A program made the translations under genes and the position numbers. 64,000 nt of DNA from contig NC_064551.1 of the NCBI RefSeq assembly GCF_023856365.1, positions 18,848,349-18,912,348 of the forward strand, read 5' to 3'. The DNA is from Brienomyrus brachyistius. Its lineage: Eukaryota > Chordata > Actinopteri > Osteoglossiformes > Mormyridae. Under the pieces are notes generated by a model that worked only from the letters and a program-made list of their open reading frames with translations, searched no databases and was not told the origin of the DNA. Below are positions 23,290 through 35,069 of this stretch, in pieces (the stretch's first letter is position 1; every line of letters begins with the position of its first letter).

Positions 23290-24130
23290 TTCCAGCACAA
23301 CAGACTTGATCTTTCTGTGAGCGCCTATAGGGAGCCAATGAAGAGAAACAAGGATGGATGTAACATGAGAGCATTTAATTATCTGCAGTGGATTAAAAGC
23401 AGAAGCTGGTTGCCCTGTCAGTAAGGAGCTGCAGTAGCCTGGCCATGAAATGATAAGGGCCTGAAATAGAATCTGAGCTACATGCTATAACAAATTAGGC
23501 CTGATGTACCTGATGTTATGCAGGACGATTCTACAAGATCAGCACAGCACTGCCATGTGCGTAGCAGAAGACGGCGGGTCACATGTCATTACTCCCGCTC
23601 CCTGGCAGACCTCAGTGGAGATAATGCTGGTCCAAGCTGTTCAGTGATGTCATAGTGTAGGGTACAGCTGGCAGGGAAGACAAGAAGCTCTGTCTTAGAG
23701 AGGTTCAGCTGGAGTTGATGATGCTGCATCCAGACCAGTAGGCTGGCAAGGTTTGCGGGAATCTGAATAGAGTCTGTGGTGTACTTGGAAAGGAAGATTA
23801 GGTACAGCTGAATGCCATCAGCATAATAATTGTGGGCAAAGCCTTGTGCCTGGATGTTCAGACCTAGAGAGGTGGTGTACTAAAAGAAAAGAGGGCTAAG
23901 GTCTGAACCTTTGGGGCAGCAGTTGTTACTTGATGTGGCTTGGCCACCTCTGTGCCCCACTTGGATTATCTGATTGATAGGAAAAATCACGCCCTCCCAG
24001 AGCATTCCATGTGATGCCATAGATGATCTTGTGGTTCACTGTGTCAAGAGCCACAAAATGATTGAGCAAGATGCAGCTGTCAAGACATCGAGTCAGCAGG
24101 GCAGTCTCAGTGTCCAGGGCTGAAGCAGGG
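23290..24130 (-). pseudogene. dead L2-like LINE reverse transcriptase fragment
   Basis: Reading the minus strand, three RT landmarks appear in the right order. Motif A is degenerate, ALDTVNHKII (near 24030-24050; expected AFDTVNH). Motif B' is PKGSDLSPLFF, followed at once by a stop (near 23880-23910; expected PQGSVLGPLLF). Motif C is YADGIQLYL (near 23800-23825; the catalytic YADD has become YADG). Downstream comes QLQLNLSKTELLVFPA (near 23680-23720), a typical L2/Maui-group sequence. Stops and frameshifts are scattered through it, so the copy is inactive. The limits are approximate. Confidence 0.85.
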
Positions 24131-24957
24131 GTATCGTAAAGGGGGAGGGAGAGTTAGGGCAATTTCAAAGGCCTGTGTGACAGTGACTCTAAATATTTGG
24201 AACATAACTGGATCAGTCTGGGTTGGGGGCACAATATGATGTCCTTTCATGGGGCCCAAAGTCCCTTGACTGAAGACAAGCTGGAGAGGGTCCATTCTTG
24301 AGTTGACACTGTGACACGAACAGAGTTGTTTAAAAAACACTGTCATGATAGAGGACGGATTTTCACAACACTGGAGAATACTTCAGAAAGGAAGAATCTA
24401 GGCTATGGGAGATAGATATTCTCTATCATTTAGGACTTTCTGGCATTCTGTGGTTTTGAGGTGCCAATCACTCTCTGTGCACCTTTAGCAGTCTAAGGGG
24501 TACAGGGTGGTGTTCCAGCAGATGAGGGGCTCAGGGACAGTTTGGGGTGACTGGGCCTCGTCAGAGAGCTAACTGACCATAACTCATCATAGGGTCTGCA
24601 AGTATGTGGAAAATTTCCTGCTAAAATTCCAGATGAAGACAGTGAGATTTGAGATAAGCTTTTCCAAATGGATCACTCTTTAATTGAATCTGAGACCAGC
24701 CAGTTCGGGGATCCCCGCTCCCTGCGTGAGGCTCTGAAACCCACCGCAATTTAGGGGGCCCCCACTCTCCCTGTAAGGCTCTAAGATCTATGGATCAATG
24801 CTGGAAATCACATCTATACTGTTGGAGAAATAAACACATTTCTTCTCTTTGTTTCTGGAGCTCACAAAAATTTAGTTGGACACCATCTCTCTTCAAAAAG
24901 TCTGAAAGAGTGTAATGAAACCCATTTATTAACACCCTTGGGGGGGGGGAGGTGTGG
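24131..24957. other. intergenic, perhaps LINE-adjacent
   Basis: May include further 5' LINE sequence in minus orientation, but no RT or endonuclease motif could be identified. Confidence 0.4.
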
Positions 24958-25115
24958 TGCTTGTGATCTGCTTGACGGTTCCAGAGTGATTTTATTGTTG
25001 GGCCCTTGAGCAAGGCACCTAACGCCCCATTGCTCCAGGAATTTCCCTTCTTTCTCAAAACTGAAAGTCCCTTTAGATAAAAGCATCTAGTCAAAAAATG
25101 TATTGTAACTCGTGT
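24958..25115 (+). mobile_element. V-SINE-like fragment
   Basis: TGGGCCCTTGAGCAAGGCAC-CTAACGCCCCATTGCTCCAGG is followed by TTTAGATAAAAGCATCTAGTC, close to the usual core and GGATAAAAGCGTCTGCTAAAT tail. It is preceded by a G9 run at about 24943. Confidence 0.8.
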
Positions 25116-27240
25116 ATCTATAGGTATGAGGATGTTTTCCATAGTCTTTGCTTTTTATGACACAGGTAAAGCCTGCAGAACTTCAACGTTTCAAGTAAGT
25201 AGAACAGACAACAGAATTTGGTCATGCAATCTGATGGTGCTGCATTTCTAGTTCAGTAGAACACTACATTATGGTTAACTGATGACAAATACTAAGTTGA
25301 CAAGCAAGGTTTCATGTCTTCATGATGATATCACAGGAGCACCACTAGGGAGCTGCATGAAAACCAGGAGAGGTGATCAGCTACAACTCCATGTTGTCAT
25401 ATCTTGCCATACATGATGGCATCACTCCAACCCTAAGAGGAATCCATGAGGGAGTTGGGAGAGGAGTCCAGATGTATTTACATTTGATTTCTCCTACCAG
25501 ATGCTTCCTTCCCAGATGTCTCTTGTCCACACCAGTAGACGGGCATGTTTGATAAATATCTTTATTTATGTACACATTCCTCAGCTCCTGCATCATAGAT
25601 GGTGTGTCAACCACCAGGATCATAAGTTTCAAATAGTGCATCATTTGAAGAGAGAATACTGTGCTTTTGAAAGACAGATGTGACAGCTCTTCTGTTGCTG
25701 TACTCTCACTGGGCTTCACTGAAGGCTCTTGGAGATATAAGCAACTCGGCCAGTGGTTATGAACCGATTTCATTCAGTGAATTGTGTAGGTAACTGTATC
25801 AGTAACAGGCGCTATTTCACAGATTCAAATCAAAATAAATCAAATTATGCTTTAATTCTCAAATCTGCATGCTTTAATCTGATTGATCAAGAAGGTGTCG
25901 ATCAATTTTCTATAACCACACATGTACTGTACTGCTCTCCAGGCGTATCACAGCATTAAATCAAGGTGCTGTCATAATCTTTCACTCTAATTAAAGTTGC
26001 TTATAATTCCAAGATTTAAAATTAACAGAAATGTTTCTTTGGGGAAAGAAAGTAGTTCTTCTAAGAATGGCACGTTTAACTCAAAAACGTAAATATAATG
26101 TCTCTAGGTACCAATTCGTAAAAGCTGTGTAAAATGTGTAAAAGCTGTGTAAAATGTGTAAAAGTATATCAGTGGGGTAATGAACTCTAATGTGTATCTA
26201 ATACATTTTTAAAGGCTCTCTGAGGGATCAATGCTGTATGTTTGTTGGTTCTTTGCTTCCTCAGCTGTGCATTTAAAAGCTTAAAATGTACGGCTAGTCG
26301 TGCATGAACCTTTACTTATTTGTGGCATCACTTGACACTTGGTAGAGTACAGCTGACAGATACCTGTGTGCAATGGCGCACAGCAGTAGTGACGGAATGC
26401 TGCAAACAGGAAGTGTACAGAACAGGAAAACCAGGGTAATATACAGCATTGTGATCATAAATAACGTGCAAACTGGAAACAAATAAAGGCAATAAACTGC
26501 CATATGAATTTAATTCTCAGAACACTGCTTTTTATTTAAAACAAAATTTTTTTTAGAAAATAGAACTGCAATTGAAGAAATTTACAATACACAATACAAT
26601 GCGCTTACGTATACATGCGATACAATACACTATTTCATTATCGGAAAAAAGGCAAATGAATCGATGGCCTGTTTGCTTCTGCTCCTGTCAGTGAATACCA
26701 CATTTAATGACCTTATATGGGCCGGTATCAGTTGCGCTCTGATCGCTGTCATTACAGGACCGCCTCCCAGCACACATGGCTTCATTTAATGACAAAACCA
26801 AGTCTGTGATTTTGGTCCAGTTGGCATAAGACACACGGTCTCTAATAAGGGGGTGGCTTCAAAACTATTGGGACTGTCAGCAATTTCCCCTCAAAAGAGC
26901 AGGACTGGGGCACAAGAAGCGATTATGTGATTTAAGGGTGAAGCATTTACATGCAGAGGCTGATGATGAGTTTCGTCTCCATGTAGCATCTGTGAATGAC
27001 TTTTTCTGACTTTCCCTGTCGCTGGAACATGGTATTGAAGCTGCTCAGTTCAGAACCTTAACATGAGAAGCTTCCAGAACTGAGTCCGTGACCTCCATGT
27101 TGTGATCTCCATGAGGAGTAAAAATAAAGTCTCTTATTTCATACTTTCCTGGCTGTTCAATGCCTATTTCTCCATGGTTAATGTGCATTTGTTGGTTGTC
27201 ACTTTGTGATTTTTATGGGTCAGAGTATGATAAGGACTTA
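25116..27240. other. intergenic, AT-rich
   Basis: A small TGTGTAAAAGCTGTGTAAAA duplication near 26124-26164. No gene or element recognised. Confidence 0.5.
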
Positions 27241-27441
27241 TACTAGTGACCAAAATTGTGGAAACACTTCCAAATTTTAGAGAATGCAGAACTTTATTCC
27301 AGTTACTCCAGTTGCTTATTTAATCATCCAATGTATGATATTTGTAAGTATTCTTTGTTTACAAACATTACTGCCAATATTCGTGTAATTTGGAAAGCGT
27401 AATGAAAATGCATGGTGTTTCTACAGTTTTGACCACTAGTG
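27241..27441. mobile_element. short MITE with 27-bp terminal inverted repeats
   Basis: The left end, ACTAGTGACCAAAATTGTGG (27242 on), pairs with the right end, whose reverse complement starts ACTAGTGGTCAAAACTGTAG (ending about 27440). Both continue AAACAC. The 200-base interior is AT-rich and non-coding. It is probably Tc1/mariner-derived, judging by the style of the ends. Confidence 0.75.
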
Positions 27442-27805
27442 CAAATAAAATGTGTAAAGATCAGCACCAATATCGTTAATAATCAGTTAAATGATACATG
27501 AGTGTGAGGCTCAACCATGTGAGTTAGTCAGAATTATTATAAAGAATGAATGAATTTACTTTGGATTTTACTTTCAGTGAGTTGGATCCTCACAACATTG
27601 GGCAGAAGTGAACTGACAGCCGCATGGCAGGAAATGTCAGTGGTTTTTTGATTTATTACAGGGATGCATTTGAGAAGAGAGTAGAAGGGAAATATACAGT
27701 AACGATAAATACTCAGATGACATCTAAAACACACATATGCGTAGGGTCATCCAGAACGGTGCCTCTCACACCTGCACTAACAATGGGCTCTGGATGTTTT
27801 AGCAG

Positions 27806-27902
27806 TGTGTGTGTGTGAGAATGTGTGTGTGTGTGTGTGTGGTGTGAGAATGTGTGTCTGTGTGTGGTGTGAGAATGTGTGTGTGTGTGTGTGTGAGAGA
27901 GA
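27806..27902 (+). repeat. (GT)n-rich tract with GTGAGAATGTGT units
   Basis: Interrupted GT repeats, with GGTGTGAGAAT recurring, end in GAGAGAGAG. Confidence 0.95.
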
Positions 27903-28029
27903 GGTCCTCCGATATCGGCAATTAAAATTGTGGTTTCCATGGCGGACAAGAATTACAGACAGGGAGATATTGTTTGATTCTTATCTCTGTAGTAGAGTTG
28001 GTGTGACCACAGTGGTTTTCTTAGGGTGA

Positions 28030-29190
28030 CAGCTGTGTTAGGCTGTGTTAGTGTAAGAATAATGTTAAGGAGGAAATCTGTGTTGTGGTTCAGCAGACAT
28101 CAGTGTTGGGGTAAGTGCAGTGTCAGTGGGCCGATACCTGGCAGATGAAATTTAACGTCGATAAATGTAAGGTACTCCATCTAGGGAGCAGAAATATAAA
28201 GTACAGGTATTTCATGGGTGTCACTGAAATAAAGGTAGCTGATCATGAGAAAGACCTTGGTGTGTATGTTGATGCTTCCATGTCCCATTCTCGCCAGTGT
28301 GGGGAAGCAATAAAAAAGGCCAATAGGATGTTGGGGTATATCTCCAGGTGTGTGGAGTTTAAGTCAAGGGAGGTAATGCTAAGATTATACAATTCCTTGG
28401 TGAGACCTCACCTAGAATATTGTGTGCAGGTTTGGTCACCATATCTTAAAAAGGACATTGTGGCCTTAGAAAAGGTGCAGCGTAGGGCCACAAAAATGAT
28501 TCCTGGTCTTAGAGGAATGTCATACGAGGAACGGTTACTTGAGCTAAATCTGTTCAGTCTCAAGCAAAGGAGATTGAGGGGGGACATGATCCAGGTATAT
28601 AAGATTCTAACAGGTTTGGATGCTGTTCAACCAAATAGTTACTTCAGCATTAGTTTAAATACACGAACTCGTGGCCATAGGTGGAAATTAGCGGGAGAAC
28701 ATTTCAAGCTGGATTTAAGGAAGCACTTCTTTACGCAGCGTGTAGTCAGAGTATGGAATAGCCTTCCTGATAATGTAGTGCAAGCTGAATCCTTGGGTTC
28801 CTTTAAATCAGAGCTAGATAAGATTTTAACGACTCTGAGCTATTAGTTTAGTTCTCCCCAAGCGAGCTTGATGGGCCGAATGGCCTCCTCTCGTTTGTAT
28901 AGTTCTTATGTTCTTATGTTCTTATGTTACGGTTTGACTGACATGCATTTTAAGGTAAGAGCAGTGTTAAGGAGGAAAGATGCGTTGGGGTTAAGCAGAT
29001 ATTAGTGTTAGGGTAAGAATAGTGTTAAGGAGGAAGTATTTGTTGTTGTTGAGAAGACATCAGTGTTAGGGTAAGTGCAGTGTTAGGGATCGAGTGACAT
29101 GCATTTTAGGGTAAGAGCAGTGTTAAGGAGGAAAGGTGTGTTGGGGTTAAGCAGACATCAGTGTTAGGGTGAGATCACTGTTGGGGTGAG
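28030..29190 (+). repeat. degenerate minisatellite split by the CR1 insertion
   Basis: Units built of GTTAAGGAGGAAAG, GTGTTGGGGTTAAGCAGACA, TCAGTGTTAGGGTAAG and AGCAGT lie on both sides of the CR1 copy (28030-28123 and 28930-29190). Unit length is roughly 60-80 bases, variable. Confidence 0.75.
28124..28929 (+). mobile_element. 5'-truncated CR1-type LINE, 3' end of ORF2
   Basis: An open frame to the TAG at 28844-28846 encodes the C-terminal part of a non-LTR reverse transcriptase. It includes ADTWQMKFNVDKCKVLHLG, KDLGVYVD, SLVRPHLEYCVQVWSP, KVQRRATKMIPGLRGMSYEE and VWNSLPDNVV, wording typical of CR1-clade elements. A short 3' UTR follows, with the conserved GGCCGAATGGCCTCCTCTCG, and a tail of three TTCTTATG 8-mers, the CR1-style 3' terminal repeat. 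About 240 codons remain; the endonuclease and catalytic RT core are absent because of 5' truncation. The open frame implies a fairly recent insertion. It sits inside a minisatellite (28040-29190). Confidence 0.92.
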
Positions 29191-29419
29191 AGGGTGCAGT
29201 TTTCCACAATTTACCACTGACTCTGCTATTACTTTAGGCATGTTATGGTGCTTTTGAAATAGGAACTATTTTTGTTGAGGCTGAGCTGTGAGTCAGCCAG
29301 GGTCTGAGACACTCCACCCAGGCTGTGGAGGGACTGGAGCTGATGAGTGGGAGGATGGTAATCTGGATGCAGCCAACTGGGCGAGGCCTAGGGCTGGAAG
29401 GTGAGCTTCAAGCGTTTTA

Positions 29420-29880
29420 AATCTACTCTCTCTCTCTGTCTTTCTCACTTGCTCAGTCTCTGTCTCTCTCTTACTCTCTCAGTCTCTCTCTTACTCCCTC
29501 AGTCTCTGTCTCTCTCTCACTCTCTCAGTCTCTGTCTCTCTCTCACTCTCAGTCTCTCTGTCTGTCTCTCACTCCCTCAGTCTCTGTCTCTCTCAGTCTC
29601 TGTCTCTCTCTCACTCCCTCAATCTCTCTCAGTCTCTCTCTTACTCCCTCAGTCTCTGTCTCTCTCTCACTCCCTCAGTCTCTGTCTCTCTCAGTCTCTG
29701 TCTCTCTCTCACTCCCTCAGTCTCTGTCTCTCTCAGTCTCTGCCTCCTTCTCTTACTCTGTCTTACTGTCTCTCTCTATATCTCTGTAATATATCTTTGT
29801 TATCTCTTTCTCTCTCTGCCCTCTCTATCCCTCTTATTGTCTCTATGTCTCTTCATCTCTCTCTCCGTCTGATTCAGGCT
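29420..29880 (+). repeat. polypyrimidine CTCT-rich low-complexity tract
   Basis: About 460 bases made of TCTCTGTCTCTCTCTCACTCCCTCAG-type units; almost no purines other than G and A in CAGTCTCTG and CACTC. The open frame of Ser/Leu repeats is not a gene. Mirror-repeat character suggests possible triplex (H-DNA) formation. Confidence 0.93.
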
Positions 29881-31989
29881 TTCTGAAGCTCACTCCCAGC
29901 TCTCATTTTTACAGCTTCTTACAATTTTAATAATTTCAAGGAACTGATTTGGTTTCATAGCACCGCAAGAGCAATGTGATTAATTCCCAGGAGAAACAAT
30001 GAAAAAGCCCATTTTAAATTTAAAGAGATATGGTTGAGTCACATGCAAAATAAAAGACGTTTAGAGTGACGTCTGATAAGTGTCATGGTAGAAGATTGAT
30101 TACCATAGAAATGTAATTTCATCTCCAGATAAACCTGGAGGGTTGATAGTGCAAAATCCTGTATACTTCTAATTTTAGAGCCCGCTAACCTCTCTAAGAG
30201 ATGTCTGGTCAACAAAACTTGAAAGCATGAAGGACTTCTAAGACAGTTTCTTACAATAGACCCTGACAAACATAAGCCTAAACGGAGAGAGTAATCTATG
30301 TTGTAATGGTCTCGCTTTTATCTAGGAGAAGTAAAAGTGACACGCATGCTCTCTCACTTCACTTTTTCCTTTTCTTTGGGGCCAAAAAAATTTAATTTAG
30401 TAAACAAGTAAATAATAAAGTAAAACACGTGGCTAAAATTGGCAGTGCTGTAAAGAAGAATCCTGGTTTTAATGAGAGCGTTTGTTCCTGAGTGCCATTC
30501 TTACACTATTTCACTGCTGGTCTTTATGGAGAAACACTTTAACGTTGAGCATTTAGTCTACATACTGCCAACTCTTAAGGTTGTGCTACCTGTCTCTTCA
30601 TTTCAATGTCTAACGGTAGAGTAAGAATAGGATTCATCTCTGCAGAAAATATAGGTCTTATTAACAAAGCAAAATGAGGGGGGTGTGGTGACACAGCACA
30701 CACTGGCCACTGAGATCTCACACCGTCTTTTGTGACTCAGGAAATGAACAGCATGAAAACTCAGGAAATGCTGAGTCCCGCCTCCTACTACAGGGTCCTG
30801 CTATACAAGCCTGTGCCATTACTACACTATATGAAGTACACATGGCAGCCTGGTCACTGTGATGCACTCAGGTAAAAAGACAACACAGCCTGCACTTGTG
30901 AAAACGCACATGTGCACACAGTGGCACACGTCAGAATATACCAACACTGATGGCGCTTTCAGTGCTCAGGGAGCCTTCTGTGTTCAGGTCTTCATTATAG
31001 TCTTGTTATTATAACCCTGTGATTATAACTTGTGTTGCCAATGGGACTGCATTTATAGCCGGGAGGGAGTCTTCCAGTAAAGATTACGGGACAACAACCA
31101 GCAGCGAAATAGTGCCACCTGCTGGTAGAGAGCATAAGCGCTTGTGACAAACTAAGGGACCTTATATCAGTGGCCTTAAGGAAGGACGGTAAGACTGAAA
31201 GGAGCGACGCGGAGCTTCCTCTGTAACTCGGACAGCTGTATTGATTCAGCATGCTAACGTAGTCAGGAAGTACCCCAGAAAGAAAATGTTTTAGTTGAAG
31301 AAATGGGACATAATCCCATATTTAAAAGCACACCAAGAACCACTGTGAAATGCTACAAGCCACACACATGAAACACACCTTTCTCCACCCAGAAAACAAA
31401 CAAATTCAGACTCGTTTTACTGATGTGTGAGGTTTATAGATTAATGCTCTATAAACTGAGTACTTCTGTATTCAGAAGACTGGGAGAGGAGTAATATGAA
31501 GGTAATTCCCTTCCTGGTGTTGACTACGTTTCAACAACTTCCTCTTTTCTTAGATTACATTTACGCCAGATTTCAATAGCAACCGTTGAATAATCTTAGC
31601 AATAACATCAATTCTCCCACGGTGTTTTTATGTCTTAGTGTGTGTGCACTTGACTCATAGGGGTGTGTAGAGTGGTTCTGGATGCAGGTCTTCAGGGTTA
31701 GGGGCTTGTGGGTGACCGTACATGGTGCATCTCCTCCCTGCCATGGGGTGCCATACCATCCAGTGTGCTCCCGTGTTTCCTAATCTGTGCTGTCTATGTA
31801 AAAGGTTGGCCAATGGGTGGATGTGCAGGGGTTTGAGTCATGGTCATGTGATGCGATTTGGCTCATAGAGATGTATATCAATGCAATTTCTCAGTTAAAT
31901 GTGACAGAATGTAGACACAGTGTCAGTGTAACAATCTTTCAGTGACAACTTCACTGCTTCAGTGACAACATCACTGATCGCGCAACATT
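29881..31989. other. intergenic
   Basis: Contains the CTCF-like site at 31112-31125; nothing else recognised. Confidence 0.5.
31112..31125 (-). promoter_or_regulatory. CTCF-like motif, minus orientation
   Basis: The reverse complement reads CCAGCAGGTGGCAC, an exact match to the 14-base CTCF core CCASYAGRKGGCRS. It is not inside a recognised repeat. Occupancy is unknown. Confidence 0.5.
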
Positions 31990-32110
31990 TGTTACATTTA
32001 CATTTATGTATTTAGCAGAAACCTTCGGCAATGATGACCTGTAAGTGAGGAAAACAGCACATTAAATAAGCAAATGACTCATGCAGGGTGGGAGTGCGAT
32101 TCCCAAAGGT
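31990..32110 (-). mobile_element. SINE remnant, minus strand
   Basis: TTACATTTATGTATTTAGCAGAAAC is the reverse complement of a V-SINE tail (TCTGCTAAATNNATAAATGTAA), followed by remnants reaching GGGTGGGAGTGCGATTCCC. Confidence 0.5.
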
Positions 32111-32404
32111 GAAACGGCACTTTAACCGCTTTAACACAACATGAATCAGAGACCACAGGAGGACGAGAAACCTGTTTACCTACCGGAAGGGCCGTTTGGA
32201 AACAGCAGATCCTGAAAAGATCCTGAGAGCTGTTTCTGCTGCTCTTGTCATCTTCTACACCAGATGGCAAAATTGTACTGTCTGGCACTTGATAACACAT
32301 TATTCTGAGAAGACATTTCTATCACAACTTGGTTATCATGCTGCACTATTATGAGTGAATAACAGAATAAATGTGACAAGATAATCCAAAGCAAGCGGTA
32401 TGCT

Positions 32405-32520
32405 ACTGCTATCCATCCATCCATATTCTGTCGTGTATCCGGGGGTCGTGGGTCACGGAGGCACCAGTCCAAGCAGGGATGCCCAGACCTCCCTCCCACA
32501 TGCCATTGCCAGCCTTTATT
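32405..32520 (-). repeat. TGGA-tail repeat fragment
   Basis: ATCCATCCATCCATATTCTG, CGTGTATCCGGGGGTCGTGG and AGGGATGCCCAGACCTCCCT read as the minus-strand end of a TGGA-tailed repeat. Confidence 0.6.
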
Positions 32521-33093
32521 TATTTGTATCCTTTCAAAGCTGCATCCTATGAATACACTGAAACAGAGGTTTAAATCATATATCAGGAGGTGTAGAATTA
32601 GCACCAATCAACTGGTAGCCAGACAGTAATAGTTCAAATAAGGAATAACTGTTGAGGGATGTGCCTTGGTGAGGGCCTTCTTGTAATAGCAACTGCCATG
32701 GATATCTTACAGACCACGAAGATAATGGAGATACAAAAGATTTTGGGAAGTCACCAGTTCAAATCCTGGGGCTGACTCTCGGGATTGGTCGCTGTCCTGT
32801 GTACATTCCCTGTTTGGCCAGCAGGTGTCGCTGGCCATCCCAGGTACTTGGTTCCTAATGTATTTCCCTCTTTCCCAGGCCACCGTATGGCTCCCTTTTT
32901 TGTTGTGTTAAGTTTACTTTTTCAATATCATGGTCCTTGGTTTATTTTTGTATTAGTTATATATTGACATTTTTCTGTTTCCTCGTTTTGCTCCTTGTTC
33001 TGCTATGCCGTGTTGCTCAATTACCTTTGTTGTCCTAGTCTCCCTTGGTGTTTAATATCCTGTCTGTTAATTTCCCTCATTTGTGCTTGCTAT

Positions 33094-33269
33094 TAGTGAT
33101 TAGCCAAATGAAGCTTCATGAACCATTTGCTGTATTTATTGATCCCAGTAGATGGCGCTCTGGTTTGCATTGGGGCATGCTTTTAGCTTTTAGTTTTATT
33201 AGAGAACACCATCTAGTCGGGTCGGCAAATACAGCAAGTGGTTGATGAAGCTTCGTTTGGCCATCACTA
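33094..33269. mobile_element. hAT-like foldback MITE
   Basis: Long inverted repeats start TAGTGATTAGCCAAATGAAG (33094) and, from the other end, TAGTGATGGCCAAACGAAGC (ending 33269). They continue through TTCATNAACCANTTGCTGTATTT. Flanking octamers CTTGCTAT (33086-33093) and CTTGTTAC (33270-33277) agree at 6 of 8 bases, as expected for an old hAT 8-bp target duplication. The loop holds an exact CTCF-core match. Confidence 0.8.
33145..33158 (+). promoter_or_regulatory. CTCF-like motif, plus orientation, inside a hAT-like MITE
   Basis: CCAGTAGATGGCGC matches CCASYAGRKGGCRS at all 14 positions. It lies between the two inverted arms of the foldback element at 33094-33269, about 5.2 kb before tent5a, and points toward it. 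Occupancy is unknown. Confidence 0.5.
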
Positions 33270-33554
33270 CTTGTTACTGCCCCCCACCTACCTTTTGTTA
33301 ATTCTCATCATGAATGTATTTAAGTGCCTCACTTTGCTTTAGTCTGCAGTTCACCATTATGTTTGCTCCTGTGTTCTGTGTGGTTGTTCTTGCACTTCCT
33401 CTGGTTTAGATATATGTGCTGTTGTAGTCCCTGTGTTACTTCCTGTTTAGTTCTTGTTTTATACCTGCCCATGTTTAGAATCCTCTGGGTTTCGTTTGTT
33501 TTCTTGTCTCATCCGGTCTTTCTAATAAAACCCCTGTTCCAGTAGAAACATACC

Positions 33555-33670
33555 CTGCAGCGTTAACACTGGCAGACTGATGCTGCTGTTCAGCCCCTAA
33601 GCAAGGCCCTTATCTCCATTGTATATCTGAAGAAAAATGCAGGAAGTACATAGGACTCTTCGTATCCCGT
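33555..33670 (+). mobile_element. SINE remnant
   Basis: CAGCCCCTAAGCAAGGCCCTTATCTCCATTGTATATCTGAAG matches the SINE central core. Head and tail are degenerate. Confidence 0.55.
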
Positions 33671-35069
33671 GGTCTTCAGAGCAGCCAGACAGTGCCTGGA
33701 TAAGGCCGTCCCTTCAGACTGAGCTGGTGACGCAATGACACTGGTGAGGGATGGTGCTGATGTCAAGGGCAGCTTTTAAAGTTGGCTGAGATGCGAGAAA
33801 ATGTGCAACAATCCACGAGATAAGAACAGGTCAAAACCTTAGCAAAAAAAAAGGAGAACAAAATGAACATCAATCAATTCTTTGTGTCATACAAAGGTGA
33901 AATACGGTTTTTAAATTGTAATAAGTATGATGTATGTAGAAGAATATGTGTGTCCATGCACGCATGTACAGGCATGCATATAGATGCATGTTGATGTGTT
34001 CATTTGTACTCACACTCTTTCGCTTGATAATCAAACAGGAAGTGTCATCTGCTCAAAGCTGTGACTGCAAAAACAGCCTTGAGCCTGTTTACTTCCTTTT
34101 TCCGCAAGGACAGAAAGACTCTCTCCACAACCCAAATGCACACCAGCGCACACAGAATCCCACACAAACTATAGTCCTACTGCTCATTATGTTGCTGACA
34201 CACTGACTGGGCCAGTGCTTACGCTTACTGGTTTCAGTCAACATCAAGAGTAAAGCTGAGTCACTCTACTCCCCAATACTCCCTGAGTAATGTGCCAACT
34301 GAGACTGTACTTAGACTGTAAAAGGATGCGACACATCATGTAGAATAGGACGATAACCTTGGACACTGTCTCTCAAAGCCAAAGTTTTATTTGACATACA
34401 CACAGTTATACTCAGTCCAGTTTGCAGTGAAATGCATGGCTGCTCTAACTGCAAGACTGTGGAACAGGGGACAAAAGTATGAAGAGATAAAACATTAAGC
34501 AATAATCTAAAAATATCCATAGTGTGCATTTATCAATAAAGTCACAGGTAGTGCAAAGAATTTTAGCTTTTCATTTGATATTCTGAGAAACGCTCTTCCT
34601 TTCAGTTGTTCATATCTTTTGATCTGAGCTGCTATTCCTAGCAAATGTAGTAGATGAAATATATCAAAAGTGTGAGTAAAATGTGTTGCTCATGACAAAG
34701 TGAATACATATTGTAAAGGGGGTGAAAAGACTAAATAATACAATGGGCGATGGTTATTTAATTACCAAATAATTGCTTCTACATACTCAGGACATAACAC
34801 TGCCAGATATAAAAGCTATATTTCTGTAAAAAAAAAACTATAATGATATATAATAATACATATCAATGATGCTTGTTTTTCTAATAAATACTTTTCTTGG
34901 TTTAGCTGCATGATGGTGTCTTCAGCAGCAGAAGACTGAACGGATGATTGTGTTAAAACCACTGCATGTATTGTGTGAAAGAGAAGAGTGTAATAAACCA
35001 GCAAAAGTCTACTGCTGTTTCCTGAGGGCCCCATGGGGGATGACATGTGACACAGCAAGCACTTCTGAC
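33671..35069. other. intergenic, nothing recognised
   Basis: AT-rich DNA with short frames only. Confidence 0.5.

Larger units (their letters stand above)
32780..33545 (+). mobile_element. T-rich LTR-like repeat interrupted by a hAT MITE
   Basis: Contains GTTTTGCTCCTTGTTCTGCT, TGTTTAGTTCTTGTTTTATA-CCTGCC and a 3' CTAATAAAACCCCTG, resembling the T-rich repeat near 61 kb. The MITE at 33094-33269 is nested within it, so it is the older insertion. The limits and class are uncertain. Confidence 0.4.

Noticed and set aside
29401..29886. 161-codon Ser/Leu-rich frame
   Set aside because: Product of the CTCT low-complexity tract.
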